64,000 nt of DNA from Dolomitihabitans soli (GTDB lineage: Bacteria > Actinomycetota > Actinomycetes > Streptosporangiales > Streptosporangiaceae): the NCBI RefSeq assembly GCF_022213955.1, contig NZ_JAKNTW010000023.1, forward strand, positions 124,001-188,000. Direction: 5' to 3'. The translations under genes were made by a program, and so were the position numbers. Positions 1 through 11,126 of this stretch are shown here, in pieces; positions within the stretch are counted from its first letter, which is position 1, and each line of letters begins with the position of its first letter. The notes beneath the pieces were generated by a model. That model did no database searches. It worked only from the letters and a program-made list of their open reading frames with translations, and was not told the origin of the DNA.

Positions 1-100
1 CCGCCGGGGTCATCTGAGAGTTCTGCGCTCCGCCCAACCAAAGCGCGACCGCTAGTAGGCTCGAAGCGTTCAGGAATCGACCACCAGGGCGGAGCTTAGA

Positions 101-1459
101 GTGGGCGACCTCGCCAGTATCTTCAAGGCTTACGACGTGCGTGGCGTCGTTCCCGACGAGCTAGACGAGGAGATCGCGGAGGCCGTGGGGGCGGCGTTCG
201 CAGAGATCACCGAAGCCCGGGAGCTGGTCGTCGCCTGCGACATGCGCGAGTCGTCGCGCCCGCTCGCCGCCGCCTTCGCGCGCGGTGCGACCAGCCGTGG
301 AGCCGACGTCATCGACGCCGGGCTGGGCTCGACCGACCTGCTCTACTACGCCAGCGGGAGCCGGGGGCTGCCGGGCGTGATGTTCACCGCCAGCCACAAC
401 CCGGCCCGCTACAACGGCATGAAGATGTGCCGGCCGGGCGCGGTGCCGATCAGCGGTGAGACGGGGCTGACGGAGATCCGCGACCGGGCCGCCGAGCTGC
501 TGAGGTCGGGCGTCGGCGGGTCCGGCGGCGGCACCGTGGTGCGGGAAGACCTGCTCAAGGGTTACGCCGGGCATCTGCGCACGCTGATCGACCTGTCGGG
601 CATCCGCCCGCTGAAGGTCGTGGTCGACGCGGGCAACGGTATGGGCGGTCACACCGTGCCCTCGGTCTTCGCCGGGCTGCCGATCGAGCTGACCCCGCTC
701 TACTTCGAGCTCGACGGCTCCTTCCCCAACCACGAGGCCAATCCCCTCGAACCGGCCAACGTGGTCGACCTGCGGAAGGCCGTCGTCGAGGTCGGCGCCG
801 ACCTCGGCCTCGCCTACGACGGCGACGCCGACCGGTGCTGGGTGATCGACGAGCGCGGCGAGTCGGTCTCGCCGTCCACGATCACCGCGCTGATCGCGGT
901 CCGCGAGCTGGCCGGGCACCCCGGTTCACCGATCATCCACAACCTGATCACGTCGAAGAGCGTGCCCGAGATCGTGTCGGAGCACGGCGGCGTGCCCGTC
1001 CGCACCCGGGTCGGCCACTCCTACATCAAGGCCGAGATGGCCAGAACGGGCGCGATCTTCGGTGGCGAGCACTCGGCTCACTACTACTTCCGCGACTTCT
1101 GGTTCGCCGACTCGGGGATGCTGGCCGCGCTGCACGTGCTGGCCGCGCTCGGCGAGCAGAGGCTGCCGCTGTCGGAGATGCTGGCGCGCTACACCCGCTA
1201 CGCCGCCTCCGGCGAGATCAACAGCACCGTCGCCGACCAGGCCGCGGCCCTGGAGGAGATCCGGGAGCGCTTCGCCGGGCGCGACGGCGTGACCTTCGAC
1301 GAGCTCGACGGTCTGACGGTCGACGGCCCGGACTGGTGGTTCAATCTGCGTCCGTCCAACACCGAGCCGCTTCTCCGGCTGAACGCCGAAGCGGCCGACG
1401 AGCACCTGATGGTGGCGGTCCGGGACGAGGTCCTGGCCGTCGTGAGGAGACAGCTGTGA
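101..1459 (+). CDS. manB: Phosphomannomutase/phosphoglucomutase (ManB type)
   Basis: Interconverts mannose-6-phosphate and mannose-1-phosphate (possibly also the glucose isomers), feeding GDP-mannose for cell-envelope glycans; cytosolic. 452 residues, normal for the alpha-D-phosphohexomutase family. Visible motifs are the phosphoserine loop TASHNP (Ser98), the metal loop DGDADR (240-245), a sugar-binding GEHSAHYYF and the phosphate-binding [11 protein letters not shown] near the C-terminus. The GTG start at 101 has GGCGGAG just upstream. Its stop overlaps the next start by four bases (GTGA), so it heads a coupled operon with a Trm112-like gene and a phosphosugar isomerase, the same order as around Rv3256c-Rv3257c in mycobacteria. 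Confidence 0.95.
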   Translation: MGDLASIFKAYDVRGVVPDELDEEIAEAVGAAFAEITEARELVVACDMRESSRPLAAAFARGATSRGADVIDAGLGSTDLLYYASGSRGLPGVMFTASHNPARYNGMKMCRPGAVPISGETGLTEIRDRAAELLRSGVGGSGGGTVVREDLLKGYAGHLRTLIDLSGIRPLKVVVDAGNGMGGHTVPSVFAGLPIELTPLYFELDGSFPNHEANPLEPANVVDLRKAVVEVGADLGLAYDGDADRCWVIDERGESVSPSTITALIAVRELAGHPGSPIIHNLITSKSVPEIVSEHGGVPVRTRVGHSYIKAEMARTGAIFGGEHSAHYYFRDFWFADSGMLAALHVLAALGEQRLPLSEMLARYTRYAASGEINSTVADQAAALEEIRERFAGRDGVTFDELDGLTVDGPDWWFNLRPSNTEPLLRLNAEAADEHLMVAVRDEVLAVVRRQL

Positions 1460-1629
1460 AGATCGACGATTGGCTGCTGGAGATCCTGGCCTGCCCCGCC
1501 TGCAAGTCACCGCTGCGGGCGGAGACCCACGACGACGAGCTGATCTGCACCTCCGCGGCCTGCGGGCTGGTCTATCCGGTGCGTGACGACATCCCCGTGC
1601 TGCTCGTCGACGAGGCCCGTAAGCCGTGA
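1456..1629 (+). CDS. Trm112 family zinc-ribbon-like protein
   Basis: 57 residues. Begins [13 protein letters not shown] and contains a second Cys pair (ICTSAAC), then [11 protein letters not shown], which is the Trm112/YcaR signature of small zinc-ribbon proteins. In eukaryotes Trm112 activates methyltransferases; bacterial homologues are commonly encoded between manB and the phosphosugar isomerase in actinobacteria, with no firmly established role. It overlaps both neighbours by four bases (GTGA), which fixes its GTG start and indicates translational coupling. Confidence 0.9.
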   Translation: MKIDDWLLEILACPACKSPLRAETHDDELICTSAACGLVYPVRDDIPVLLVDEARKP

Positions 1630-2750
1630 GTGAGGCGCCCGGCCGGCAGTGGGATCCGGACCGGCTCGACGACCAGAGCCATCTGGTGGAGGCGGATCCG
1701 GGGGGCATGCTGCCCGCGGTCGCCTCCTCGGCGGCCCAGATCCGCATCGCCAGGCGCGCCGCCGCGGAGGCGAACCTCGCGGGCCTCGCCGCCGACGGCC
1801 GTCCCCGTGCGGTGATCGTCGCCGGGATGGGCGGGTCCGGCATCGCCGGTGACGTCCTGGCGGCCGTGTGCGGTCCGGGCGCGCCGGTGCCGATCATCAC
1901 CGTCCGCTCCTACCGGCTGCCCGGCTGGGTGGGCGCGACCGACCTGGTGATGGCGGTCTCCTGCTCGGGGAAGAGCGAGGAGACCACGGCGGTCGCGGCG
2001 GAGGCCGTGCGCAGGGGCTGCCGGCTGGTCGCCGTCGGCGCGGAGAACTCCCCGCTGCAGGCCATCGCCCGTCAGGCGGGCGCGCCGTTCGTCGCGGTCC
2101 AGGCCGGTGGGCAGCCCAGGGCCGCTTTATGGGGTCTGGCGATCCCGCTGGTCATCGCGGCCCAGGCGGTGCAGCTCGTGCAGGTGACCGACGAGGTGTT
2201 CGAGGCGACGGCCGAGCGCCTCGAGGACATGGCGAACCGCTGCCGTCCGTCCAGCGAGTCGTTCATCAACCCGGGCAAGACGTTGGCGCTGGAGCTCGCC
2301 GAGACGGTGCCGATGATCTGGGGGTCGTCACCGCTCACGGCGGTGGCGGCCCACCGGCTGGCCTCCCAGCTCAACGAGAACGCCAAATATCCCGCCATCT
2401 GGGGGGAGATCCCGGAGGCCAACCACAACCAGGTGGTCGCCTTCGACGGGCCGTTCGCCACCCGTGACATCTTCGCCGACGAGGCGGGCCGGTCGCTGCG
2501 CCTGCTCGTGCTGCGAGACTCCGACGAGCACCCGCAGGTGGCCAGGCGCAGGGAGGTCTCCATGCGGCTCGCCCGCGACCGTGACGTCCCGGTCACCGAA
2601 CTGCTGGCCGAGGGACAGCACCCGCTGGAACGGCTGGCCGCGCTGATCGGTCTCGTCGACTACGGGAGCGTCTACCTCGCGCTGGGGTACGGTATCGACC
2701 CGTCTCCTGTGACAGCCATCACAGAACTCAAGGCCCGGATTACCCAATAA
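1626..2750 (+). CDS. SIS-domain bifunctional phosphoglucose/phosphomannose isomerase
   Basis: 374 residues. Contains a SIS sugar-phosphate-binding fold with [12 protein letters not shown] near residue 65 and [10 protein letters not shown] near 117, followed by the C-terminal domain typical of bifunctional PGI/PMI enzymes ([31 protein letters not shown]). It would supply mannose-6-phosphate to ManB upstream. It is homologous in position and type to Rv3256c. The GTG start overlaps the Trm112-like stop. The C-terminal motif [10 protein letters not shown] carries the Glu and His expected for isomerase catalysis. Whether it uses glucose or mannose phosphate predominantly cannot be read from sequence. 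Confidence 0.9.
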   Translation: MSEAPGRQWDPDRLDDQSHLVEADPGGMLPAVASSAAQIRIARRAAAEANLAGLAADGRPRAVIVAGMGGSGIAGDVLAAVCGPGAPVPIITVRSYRLPGWVGATDLVMAVSCSGKSEETTAVAAEAVRRGCRLVAVGAENSPLQAIARQAGAPFVAVQAGGQPRAALWGLAIPLVIAAQAVQLVQVTDEVFEATAERLEDMANRCRPSSESFINPGKTLALELAETVPMIWGSSPLTAVAAHRLASQLNENAKYPAIWGEIPEANHNQVVAFDGPFATRDIFADEAGRSLRLLVLRDSDEHPQVARRREVSMRLARDRDVPVTELLAEGQHPLERLAALIGLVDYGSVYLALGYGIDPSPVTAITELKARITQ

Positions 2751-2791
2751 GATCCCATAAGTCTTTCAGCGACCAAGAGTGGAGTCGGTAA

Positions 2792-3724
2792 GTGAGCGCG
2801 GCTGGCGGTACAAAGGCAATCGTTGCGGCACTGATCGCGAACGTGTCGATCGCGGTGGCCAAGTTCGTGGCCTTCCTGATCACGAGCTCCTCCTCGATGT
2901 TGGCGGAGTCGATCCACTCGCTCGCCGACTCGGGCAACCAGGTGCTGCTGCTCGTCGGCGGCAAGCGGGCGGCCCGCGAGCGCACCCCGCAGCACCCGTT
3001 CGGCTACGGCCGGGAGCGCTACTTCTACGCCTTCGTCGTAGCCGTCGTGCTGTTCACGGTCGGCTCGCTGTTCTCCCTCTACGAGGGCTTCCAGAAGCTC
3101 ACCTCGCCGCACCCGATCGGGACTCCGGTCGTGGCCTTCGCCGTGCTGATCTTCGCGATCATCGCCGAGATATTCTCCTTCCGGACCGCGATCCGGGAGG
3201 CCAACGCGGTGCGGGGCAAGCAGTCGTGGGTTCAGTTCATCCGCAGGTCGAAGTCGCCGGAGCTGCCGGTCATCGTCCTTGAGGACCTCGGCGCGCTGGT
3301 CGGCCTCATCCTCGCGCTGTTCGGTGTGACGATGGCCGTCGTCACCGGTGACAGCACCTGGGACGCCTACGGCACGCTGTCGATCGGCGTGCTGCTGGCG
3401 ATCATCGCGGTCATCCTGGCCGTGGAGACCAAGTCGCTGCTGATCGGCGAGGGGGCGGACCCCGAAGCCGAGCGTCAGATCGTCGAGGCGCTCACCGGCG
3501 GCCCCGAGGTGTCCAAGGTCATCCACCTGCGCACGCTGCACATCGGCCCCGAGGAACTGCTGGTGGCCGCCAAGATCGCGATCGAGCACGACGACACGGC
3601 GGAGGAGATCGCCAGGGGCATCGACGCCGCCGAGCAGCGGGTCCGCGCGGCGGTCCCCATCGCCAGGGTCATCTACCTGGAGCCCGACATCTACCAGCGG
3701 CAGCAGGTGCAGGACCCGGTCTGA
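2792..3724 (+). CDS. Cation diffusion facilitator family transporter
   Basis: 310 residues with about six membrane segments in the first 220 residues and a C-terminal cytoplasmic ferredoxin-like domain (LTGGPEVSKVIHLRTLHIG). Metal-site residues typical of CDF proteins are visible in transmembrane helix 2 (IHSLADSGNQ, His42 and Asp46). These proteins are proton-coupled divalent-metal exporters (Zn, Fe, Mn or Co); the metal is not predictable here. It lies about 40 bp after the isomerase, so it may be read through from the manB operon. GTG start at 2792. Confidence 0.9.
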   Translation: MSAAGGTKAIVAALIANVSIAVAKFVAFLITSSSSMLAESIHSLADSGNQVLLLVGGKRAARERTPQHPFGYGRERYFYAFVVAVVLFTVGSLFSLYEGFQKLTSPHPIGTPVVAFAVLIFAIIAEIFSFRTAIREANAVRGKQSWVQFIRRSKSPELPVIVLEDLGALVGLILALFGVTMAVVTGDSTWDAYGTLSIGVLLAIIAVILAVETKSLLIGEGADPEAERQIVEALTGGPEVSKVIHLRTLHIGPEELLVAAKIAIEHDDTAEEIARGIDAAEQRVRAAVPIARVIYLEPDIYQRQQVQDPV

Positions 3725-3737
3725 CGGCTACGACGGC

Positions 3738-3920
3738 TCAGCGGACCGTCCACACCGCGGTGTGACGCGGATCGTGGGCGGGCCCGCGCCCTCCTGGACG
3801 ACGCGGCGGGTAGAAGCCGTTGGGCGCGACCTCCCCGACCTTGCGGAGGTGGTCCGGCGCCGACAGGTGGAAGTAGCGACCGGTCTCCTTCCACCGAACT
3901 TCAGGATGAAACGAGCTCAT
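3738..3920 (-). CDS. Small protein of unknown function coupled to the repeat protein upstream
   Basis: 60 residues beginning MSSFHPEVRWKETGRYFHLS. I do not recognise a family. It looks like a real gene for two reasons: the codons have strongly GC-rich third positions, and the ATG lies only two bases after the stop of the upstream repeat protein, so translation is probably coupled. It has no signal peptide or membrane segment and is rich in Arg, Pro and His. It ends close to the convergent CDF gene. The longer reading of this frame (starting near 4004) would overlap the repeat gene and is unlikely. Confidence 0.55.
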   Translation of the reverse strand: MSSFHPEVRWKETGRYFHLSAPDHLRKVGEVAPNGFYPPRRPGGRGPAHDPRHTAVWTVR

Positions 3921-3922
3921 CG

Positions 3923-4492
3923 TCAGAAGCGGCGGCACTGGCCTTCCTTGTCGCCGCTGACCGAGTTGTTGCCGCCGGTCACCTTCGAGCGGTTGTCCTC
4001 GCACTCCAGGTTGCCCTTGACCGAGTTGCGGTAGACCTGCAGACCCTTGCGGTTGTCCTTCAGCTGGATGTTGCCGTCCACCCGGTTGCCGTTGACCCGC
4101 AGGTAGCGGCCGTTGTCCTCAAGCTGGATGTCGCCGTCGACCCGCGTCGAGGTCACCGTGACGGAGCCACCGTCCTTCAGCTGGATGTTGCCGCCCACCT
4201 TCGAGCCGCCGGTCACCGACACCGAGCGGGCGCTCTCAGCCTGGATGTCGCCGTCGACCCGCACCGCGCGGGTCACCAGGGTCGCGCCCCGCCCCACCTT
4301 GACGTTGCCGTCAACGCGGGTGCCGACGAGGGTGCACGTCGCCCCCTTCGGCACGCGTACGTCATCAACGGAGACGGCACGAAGCGTTCCCTTGCAGGTG
4401 CGCGTGTCCGCGAACGCCGGCGTGGCCATGACCGGCCCCCCGAACACAGTGGCCAGGACGGCGCCGGCCACAGTCAGCTTGATCTTGTTCAT
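3923..4492 (-). CDS. Secreted protein with seven ~20-residue beta-helix-like repeats
   Basis: 189 residues. A signal peptide (about residues 1-28, TPAFADT cleavage region) is followed by a repeating unit V-x-G-[ND]-[IV]-[QK] at residues about 60, 79, 99, 118, 138, 158 and 178, a period of 19-20 residues. The repeats mainly read VDGNIQLKDN or VDGDIQLEDN. A regular period with alternating hydrophobic and polar positions suggests a right-handed beta-solenoid resembling bactofilin-type proteins. Cys33, Cys53, Cys163 and Cys186 could form disulfides outside the cell. Upstream is AAGGAGG-like SD sequence. It is divergent from the GH15 gene. Cell-surface role inferred only. Confidence 0.8.
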   Translation of the reverse strand: MNKIKLTVAGAVLATVFGGPVMATPAFADTRTCKGTLRAVSVDDVRVPKGATCTLVGTRVDGNVKVGRGATLVTRAVRVDGDIQAESARSVSVTGGSKVGGNIQLKDGGSVTVTSTRVDGDIQLEDNGRYLRVNGNRVDGNIQLKDNRKGLQVYRNSVKGNLECEDNRSKVTGGNNSVSGDKEGQCRRF

Positions 4493-4589
4493 GTCGTATC
4501 CTCCGTCGGCTCCGGCCGGGCTGTCTGCCCGGCCACAAGAAGGATCTCGACCGGCTGTGGCTGTTTTGTGAGAGGGACATTAGGGCGTT

Positions 4590-4609
4590 CTCATCAAAAC
4601 TCATCAAAA
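4590..4609. promoter_or_regulatory. Tandem 10-bp direct repeat (CTCATCAAAA x2) in a divergent promoter region
   Basis: Two exact, abutting copies of CTCATCAAAA lie between the secreted repeat protein (leftward) and the GH15 gene (rightward). Abutting decamer repeats place two protein subunits on the same DNA face, a layout used by OmpR-type response regulators and SARPs. Function is inferred. Confidence 0.4.
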
Positions 4610-4711
4610 ATCTGGAAAAGAGTGGCCGAATCCTAGTCCTGCGCCGTGACGACGGGCGGTCTAATTGCAGGAAACACAGGCGCATATACCGCCAGGTCAG
4701 AGGGAGGACCT

Positions 4712-6574
<1,863 letters not shown>

Positions 6575-6635
6575 CGCCCTTGAGGCCGCGGGCCCCGTCG
6601 GGGCGGTTGAAGCGCCGGATGATTCTGAGGCGTCG

Positions 6636-6977
6636 TCACTCTTTCGAGCGACCGCGCAACAGGCGCAGGGCCTTCTCCTTCTCGAAGTCGAGGGCCCGGC
6701 GGGGGGCCTGCACGCGGCCGATCCGCAGGCCCAGGTCGCGGACGGACCGGGCCACCGCGGGCTCGGTGAGGACGCGCAGGGCGAAGGCGAGTTCGGCCGG
6801 GGAGACGTCGAAGCGCCGCTCCAGCTCCATCGCCTGGGCGACGGCGGCGAGTTCCTGTTCACCGAAGCGCCGGTGGGCCCCGCGGTCGCGGATGGGTGGG
6901 AGGAGACCCAGGGCCTCGCGGTAGCGGAGCATGCGAGGGGACATGCCGAGCCGCTTGGCCGCTTCGGTGATACGCAT
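6636..6977 (-). CDS. MerR family transcriptional regulator
   Basis: 113 residues from the ATG at 6977 ([20 protein letters not shown]). This is the MerR helix-turn-helix plus wing, followed by a dimerisation helix ([26 protein letters not shown]). It lacks an obvious metal- or ligand-binding cysteine cluster, so the inducer is unknown. A TTGACG box and AGAATG, 17 bp apart and ending at the ATG, could give a leaderless message. An upstream in-frame GTG at 7004 would add nine residues. It is divergent from sahH and convergent with the GH15 gene. Confidence 0.85.
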   Translation of the reverse strand: MRITEAAKRLGMSPRMLRYREALGLLPPIRDRGAHRRFGEQELAAVAQAMELERRFDVSPAELAFALRVLTEPAVARSVRDLGLRIGRVQAPRRALDFEKEKALRLLRGRSKE

Positions 6978-7076
6978 CCTTACATTCTTGTGTGAACTTC
7001 GCACGCGTCAAGGTGCGGCTTGCCGTACGAGGGTCATAAACTCGCAGGCGTTGACATTCCGGTAGAGGGGAAACAG

Positions 7077-8507
7077 ATGGACTTCAAGGTCGCTGACCTG
7101 TCGCTTGCCGACTTCGGTCGCAAGGAGATCCGGCTCGCCGAGCACGAGATGCCGGGCCTGATGGCGATCCGCCGTGAATACGCCGGCACCCGCCCGCTGA
7201 ACGGCGCCCGGGTCATGGGATCGCTGCACATGACGATTCAGACCGCGGTGCTCATCGAGACCCTCGTCGAGCTCGGCGCCGACGTCCGGTGGGTCAGCTG
7301 CAACATCTTCTCCACCCAGGACCACGCGGCTGCCGCCGCCGTCGTCGGGCCGAAGGGCACGGCCGAGGACCCCAAGGGCGTCCCGGTCTTCGCCTGGAAG
7401 GGCGAGACCCTGGAGGAGTACTGGTGGTGCACCGAGCAGGCGCTGAGCTGGCCTGACGGAGCGGGCCCCAACATGATCCTCGACGACGGCGGCGACGCCA
7501 CGTTGCTCGTCCACAAGGGCGCCGAGTACGAGACGGCCGGGGCCGTGCCCACCGCCGACGAGAACGACCCCGAGGAATGGAAGATCATCCTCGACACCCT
7601 CCGCCGCTCGATCGCCGAGAAGCCCGGCAAGTGGACCACGGTCGCCGCCGCCATCAAGGGCGTGACCGAGGAGACCACCACCGGCGTGCACCGCCTGTAC
7701 GAGATGCACCGGAACGGCCAGCTCCTCTTCCCGGCGATCAACGTCAACGACTCGGTCACCAAGTCGAAGTTCGACAACAAGTACGGCTGCCGCCACTCGG
7801 TGATCGACGGTCTCAACCGCGCCACCGACGTGCTCATCGGCGGCAAGGTGGCCGTCGTCGCCGGCTACGGCGACGTGGGCAAGGGCTGCGCCGACGCGCT
7901 GCGCGGCCAGGGCGCCCGAGTGATCGTGACCGAGATCGACCCGATCTGCGCCCTCCAGGCCGCCATGGACGGCTTCCAGGTGACCACCCTGGAAGAGGTC
8001 GTCGGGATCGCCGACATCTTCGTCACCTGCACCGGCAACTTCAACATCATCACGGCCGCGCACATGGCCGAGATGAAGCACCAGGCGATCGTGTCCAACA
8101 TCGGGCACTTCGACAACGAGATCGACATGGCCGGTCTGGCCCGCACCGAGGGCGTCCAGCGCAACACCATCAAGCCGCAGGTCGACGAGTGGGTCTTCCC
8201 CGACGGGCACTCCATCCTGGTGCTCGCCGAGGGCCGCCTGATGAACCTGGGCTGCGCCACCGGGCACCCGTCCTTCGTGATGTCCAACTCCTTCGCCAAC
8301 CAGGTGATCGCGCAGATCGAGCTGTTCAGCAAGACGGAGGAGTACCCCCTCGGCGTCTACACGCTGCCCAAGGCCCTCGACGAGAAGGTCGCCCGCCTGC
8401 ACCTCGACGCGCTCGGGGTCAAGCTCACCGACCTGACCAAGGCCCAGGCCGACTACCTCGGCGTCGACATCCAGGGCCCCTACAAGTCCGACCACTACCG
8501 CTACTGA
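7077..8507 (+). CDS. sahH: S-adenosylhomocysteinase (long bacterial form)
   Basis: Hydrolyses S-adenosylhomocysteine to adenosine and homocysteine with tightly bound NAD, closing the methylation cycle; cytosolic tetramer. 476 residues, the long form with the extra segment present in bacteria such as mycobacteria. Motifs: [45 protein letters not shown] loop [10 protein letters not shown] and the C-terminal KSDHYRY whose Lys and Tyr complete the partner NAD site. The ATG at 7077 has GAGGGG seven bases upstream; the frame extends 57 bp further but without SD. A homologous but short-form gene follows after two bases. Confidence 0.97.
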   Translation: MDFKVADLSLADFGRKEIRLAEHEMPGLMAIRREYAGTRPLNGARVMGSLHMTIQTAVLIETLVELGADVRWVSCNIFSTQDHAAAAAVVGPKGTAEDPKGVPVFAWKGETLEEYWWCTEQALSWPDGAGPNMILDDGGDATLLVHKGAEYETAGAVPTADENDPEEWKIILDTLRRSIAEKPGKWTTVAAAIKGVTEETTTGVHRLYEMHRNGQLLFPAINVNDSVTKSKFDNKYGCRHSVIDGLNRATDVLIGGKVAVVAGYGDVGKGCADALRGQGARVIVTEIDPICALQAAMDGFQVTTLEEVVGIADIFVTCTGNFNIITAAHMAEMKHQAIVSNIGHFDNEIDMAGLARTEGVQRNTIKPQVDEWVFPDGHSILVLAEGRLMNLGCATGHPSFVMSNSFANQVIAQIELFSKTEEYPLGVYTLPKALDEKVARLHLDALGVKLTDLTKAQADYLGVDIQGPYKSDHYRY

Positions 8508-8509
8508 CA

Positions 8510-9781
8510 GTGATCGTTCACCGGGCCATGGGCAGCGCGGACGGTGCGGACCTCGCTGCGTCGGGGGAGCAGCGGATCGAGTGGGCGTCACGGGCGATGC
8601 CCGTGCTGCGGGCGATCGGCGAGCGGTTCGCCGCGGAGCGGCCGCTCGACGGCATCAGGATCGCCGCCTGCCTGCACGTGACCGCCGAGACCGCGGTGCT
8701 CATGGGCGCGCTGCGGGCCGGCGGCGCGGAGATCGCGCTGGCCGCGTCCAACCCGCTGTCCACCCAGGATGACGTGGCCGCCGCCCTTGGCGCGTACGGC
8801 GTCGCCGTACATGCCAGGGCGGGGGTGGACCGGGAGACCTACTACCGCCACATCAACAGCGCGCTCGACCTCGGGCCGGAGATCGTCCTCGACGACGGCT
8901 GCGACCTGGTCAACATCCTGCACACCGAGCGCCTGGAGTTGCTTCCCGGCGTGACGGGCGGCTGCGAGGAGACCACGACGGGGATCATCCGGCTGCGGCA
9001 GATGGCGGCCGAGCAGGCGCTGCGGTTCCCGGTGGTCGCGGTCAACGACACCCGGACGAAGCGGATGTTCGACAACAGGTACGGCACGGGCCAGTCCACG
9101 ATGGACGGCATCATGCGGGCCACGAACACGCTGCTCGCCGGGAAGACCGTGGTGGTGGCCGGGTTCGGCTACTGCGGCCGGGGCGTCGCGGAGCGGGCCA
9201 AGGGGCTGGGCGCGCGGGTGATCGTCACCGAGATCGACCCGGTGAAGGGCCTCGACGCGATCCTGCACGGCTACGACGTGCGGACCATGTCCGCCGCCGC
9301 CGAGCACGGCGACGTGTTCATCACCGTCACCGGCAACCGCGACGTCATCCGGGGCGAGCACCTGGCGGCGATGAAGGACGGCGCGATCCTGGCCAACGCC
9401 GGCCACTTCGACGTGGAGATCGACGTCCGCGCCCTGGAGGAGCTCGCGCAGGCGGTCAACCCCGGCATCCGCCCCAACACCGACGAGTACGTCCTCGCCG
9501 ACGGCCGGCGTCTGCTGCTGCTCGCCGAGGGCCGCCTGGTCAACCTGACCGCCGCCGAGGGGCATCCCGCCGCGGTCATGGACATGTCCTTCTCCGCCCA
9601 AGCGCTCGCGGTGACCTGGCTGGCCAGGGAGCGGGTACGGCTCACGCCCGGCGTCTACGACGTGCCCGGCGAGATCGACACCGAGGTGGCCAGGCTGAAA
9701 CTCGCCGCCGCCGGGATCGAGGTCGACTCGCTCACCCCGGACCAGGAGGACTATCTCCACTCCTGGCGCGTCGGCTCGTAG
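8510..9781 (+). CDS. Second S-adenosylhomocysteinase-like protein (short, archaeal/thermophile form)
   Basis: 423 residues from GTG 8510 (an internal ATG at 8528 is possible). It has the SAH hydrolase signatures [42 protein letters not shown], the NAD loop [18 protein letters not shown] and GHFDVEIDV. It lacks the bacterial insertion and the KxxxYRY tail, ending instead in YLHSWRVGS, as in the short Thermotoga/archaeal class. Some members of that class prefer S-inosylhomocysteine. It starts two bases after sahH, so the two are co-translated. The pair is divergent in sequence, so this is not a recent duplication; horizontal acquisition is a possibility. Confidence 0.85.
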   Translation: MIVHRAMGSADGADLAASGEQRIEWASRAMPVLRAIGERFAAERPLDGIRIAACLHVTAETAVLMGALRAGGAEIALAASNPLSTQDDVAAALGAYGVAVHARAGVDRETYYRHINSALDLGPEIVLDDGCDLVNILHTERLELLPGVTGGCEETTTGIIRLRQMAAEQALRFPVVAVNDTRTKRMFDNRYGTGQSTMDGIMRATNTLLAGKTVVVAGFGYCGRGVAERAKGLGARVIVTEIDPVKGLDAILHGYDVRTMSAAAEHGDVFITVTGNRDVIRGEHLAAMKDGAILANAGHFDVEIDVRALEELAQAVNPGIRPNTDEYVLADGRRLLLLAEGRLVNLTAAEGHPAAVMDMSFSAQALAVTWLARERVRLTPGVYDVPGEIDTEVARLKLAAAGIEVDSLTPDQEDYLHSWRVGS

Positions 9782-9875
9782 AGAACCGGAGACCGCGCTT
9801 TCTTTATCTCTCATAAATCCGACCCATAACGAGCGTCGATACCGTCGATGTCATCGCTCGATGGAGGAGACGAAT

Positions 9876-10325
9876 ATGAGAGTGTTCACCAAAGCGGCCG
9901 GTGTGGCGGTGGGAATCGCCCTTGGAATTCCCCTTCTCGTGGGCTCGCCCGCGGCCGCCGACGAGATCAGGGTCCATCTCGGCTGGTCGACGATCGGGTC
10001 CGGTCCGTGTGGCGCAACGGGCAAGACCACCAAGACGGGGTCGTACACCGTGCGCCCGGGGAAAATCACTTCGTCATGGTACGTGGTCAAGGCGAGCAAG
10101 AGCGGTGATGGTCAGATCAAGTCCGTGTCCAGCGGCCAGGACACCGCCGTGAAGTACGACACCTATCGCACCTGCCTGAAGGGCGGTAAGTTCAAACTCA
10201 CTTACGCGCCCACCAAATACAAGCACCGCACTCGGGTCTACACCTATATTTGTTACGCCGACAGCAGGTGCCAGCCGCCGGCCGTCTTCACCTCGGGCTG
10301 GAAGTCGGGCGTCGGAAGGAAATAG
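9876..10325 (+). CDS. Small secreted protein of unknown function
   Basis: 149 residues from ATG 9876, with GGAGGAGA upstream. A signal peptide covers about residues 1-30 (VGIALGIPLLVGSPAAAD). The mature part is basic and has four Cys, probably two disulfides (GPCG, RTCLKGG, YICYADSRC). Motifs such as KTTKTGSYTVRPG and HRTRVYTYICYAD suggest a small beta-rich fold. I do not recognise a family. It stands alone between the SAH hydrolase pair and a convergent sulfotransferase gene. Confidence 0.75.
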   Translation: MRVFTKAAGVAVGIALGIPLLVGSPAAADEIRVHLGWSTIGSGPCGATGKTTKTGSYTVRPGKITSSWYVVKASKSGDGQIKSVSSGQDTAVKYDTYRTCLKGGKFKLTYAPTKYKHRTRVYTYICYADSRCQPPAVFTSGWKSGVGRK

Positions 10326-10347
10326 CCGCCGCTGGGCGCCGTCACCG

Positions 10348-11043
10348 CTACGGGCGTGGCGCCGAGGAGCGGTGGGTCAGAAAGCGGAACATCGTCTTAC
10401 GGACGAGACGGTTGAAGTCGGCGCTGTCGTTCACCCGGGGGAACGGCTCGCCGGGGACGGGCACGTCGAGGAACCGGCAGAGCGGCTCCCAGCCTTCCTT
10501 GACGTTGAAGACCAGCAGCCGCTCGGCGGGGATCGCCTGCTTCACGGCCTCCACGTGATCGTTGAAGACCTTGGTGAGGTACGCCCGGTCGGCGGTCTCA
10601 CCGGCGAAGACACCTTGGCCGACGATGGTGCTCGTCATCCGCGTATACGCCTCCATGTCGCCGCTCAGGCGGAACATCACCTTCGCGGCCAGGCGGCCCG
10701 CCCCGCTGTCGACCCGTTTCGCCTGCTTGAAGATCGTGGCCTGCATGCTGTCGTACCAGCGGTCCGGATCGCGGACGCTGAGCACGACCTTCGCCTGCGG
10801 ATAGTGCGCCGCGAGCTCACGCCAGTAGGCCGAGGCCGGCCAGTCCACGCACGCCCCGTACCCCTCGAACACCGCGTCCCAGTCGTCGGATCGGCCCTCG
10901 GCGATGTCGAGCCACTGGTAGATCCGGCGTGGCTCGCTCAACACGTCGGCCATGTGATAGCAGGGCGCGAAGCCCAGCCCTTCGAGAGCGGCCTTGAGCG
11001 ACATCGTCCCTGTCCGGCCGAATCCCGCGCCGATGACTCGCAT
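10348..11043 (-). CDS. Sulfotransferase family protein
   Basis: 231 residues from ATG 11043, which has GGAGGAAAG nine bases upstream. The N-terminal VIGAGFGRTGTMSLKAALE is the PAPS 5'-phosphosulfate-binding loop, and VLSVRDPDRWYDSM provides the 3'-phosphate-binding Arg/Ser. A conserved family of actinobacterial and fungal proteins of this size exists; the acceptor substrate is unknown. A longer frame extending to 11319 overlaps the neighbouring AraC-type gene on the same strand and is not supported. Confidence 0.85.
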   Translation of the reverse strand: MRVIGAGFGRTGTMSLKAALEGLGFAPCYHMADVLSEPRRIYQWLDIAEGRSDDWDAVFEGYGACVDWPASAYWRELAAHYPQAKVVLSVRDPDRWYDSMQATIFKQAKRVDSGAGRLAAKVMFRLSGDMEAYTRMTSTIVGQGVFAGETADRAYLTKVFNDHVEAVKQAIPAERLLVFNVKEGWEPLCRFLDVPVPGEPFPRVNDSADFNRLVRKTMFRFLTHRSSAPRP

Positions 11044-11126
11044 CAGATCTTTCCTCCGGCTGTTGCTTCGCGATCGTGGTTCACCAGGAGTGTCCAGATT
11101 TCCTGGCGCTGCGGGCTTTCCCGCCG

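Noticed and set aside
7005-7076. SAH-responsive riboswitch upstream of sahH
   Set aside because: The gap between the MerR start and sahH is only about 100 bp, mostly promoter-like, and I could not match the SAH riboswitch consensus.
7008-8591. 527-codon minus-strand frame opposite sahH
   Set aside because: Same effect: antisense of a high-GC3 gene, no motif, no ribosome-binding site.
8510-9781. sahH paralogue as a pseudogene copy
   Set aside because: The frame is intact with all NAD-binding and substrate motifs; sequence is too divergent and of a different class.
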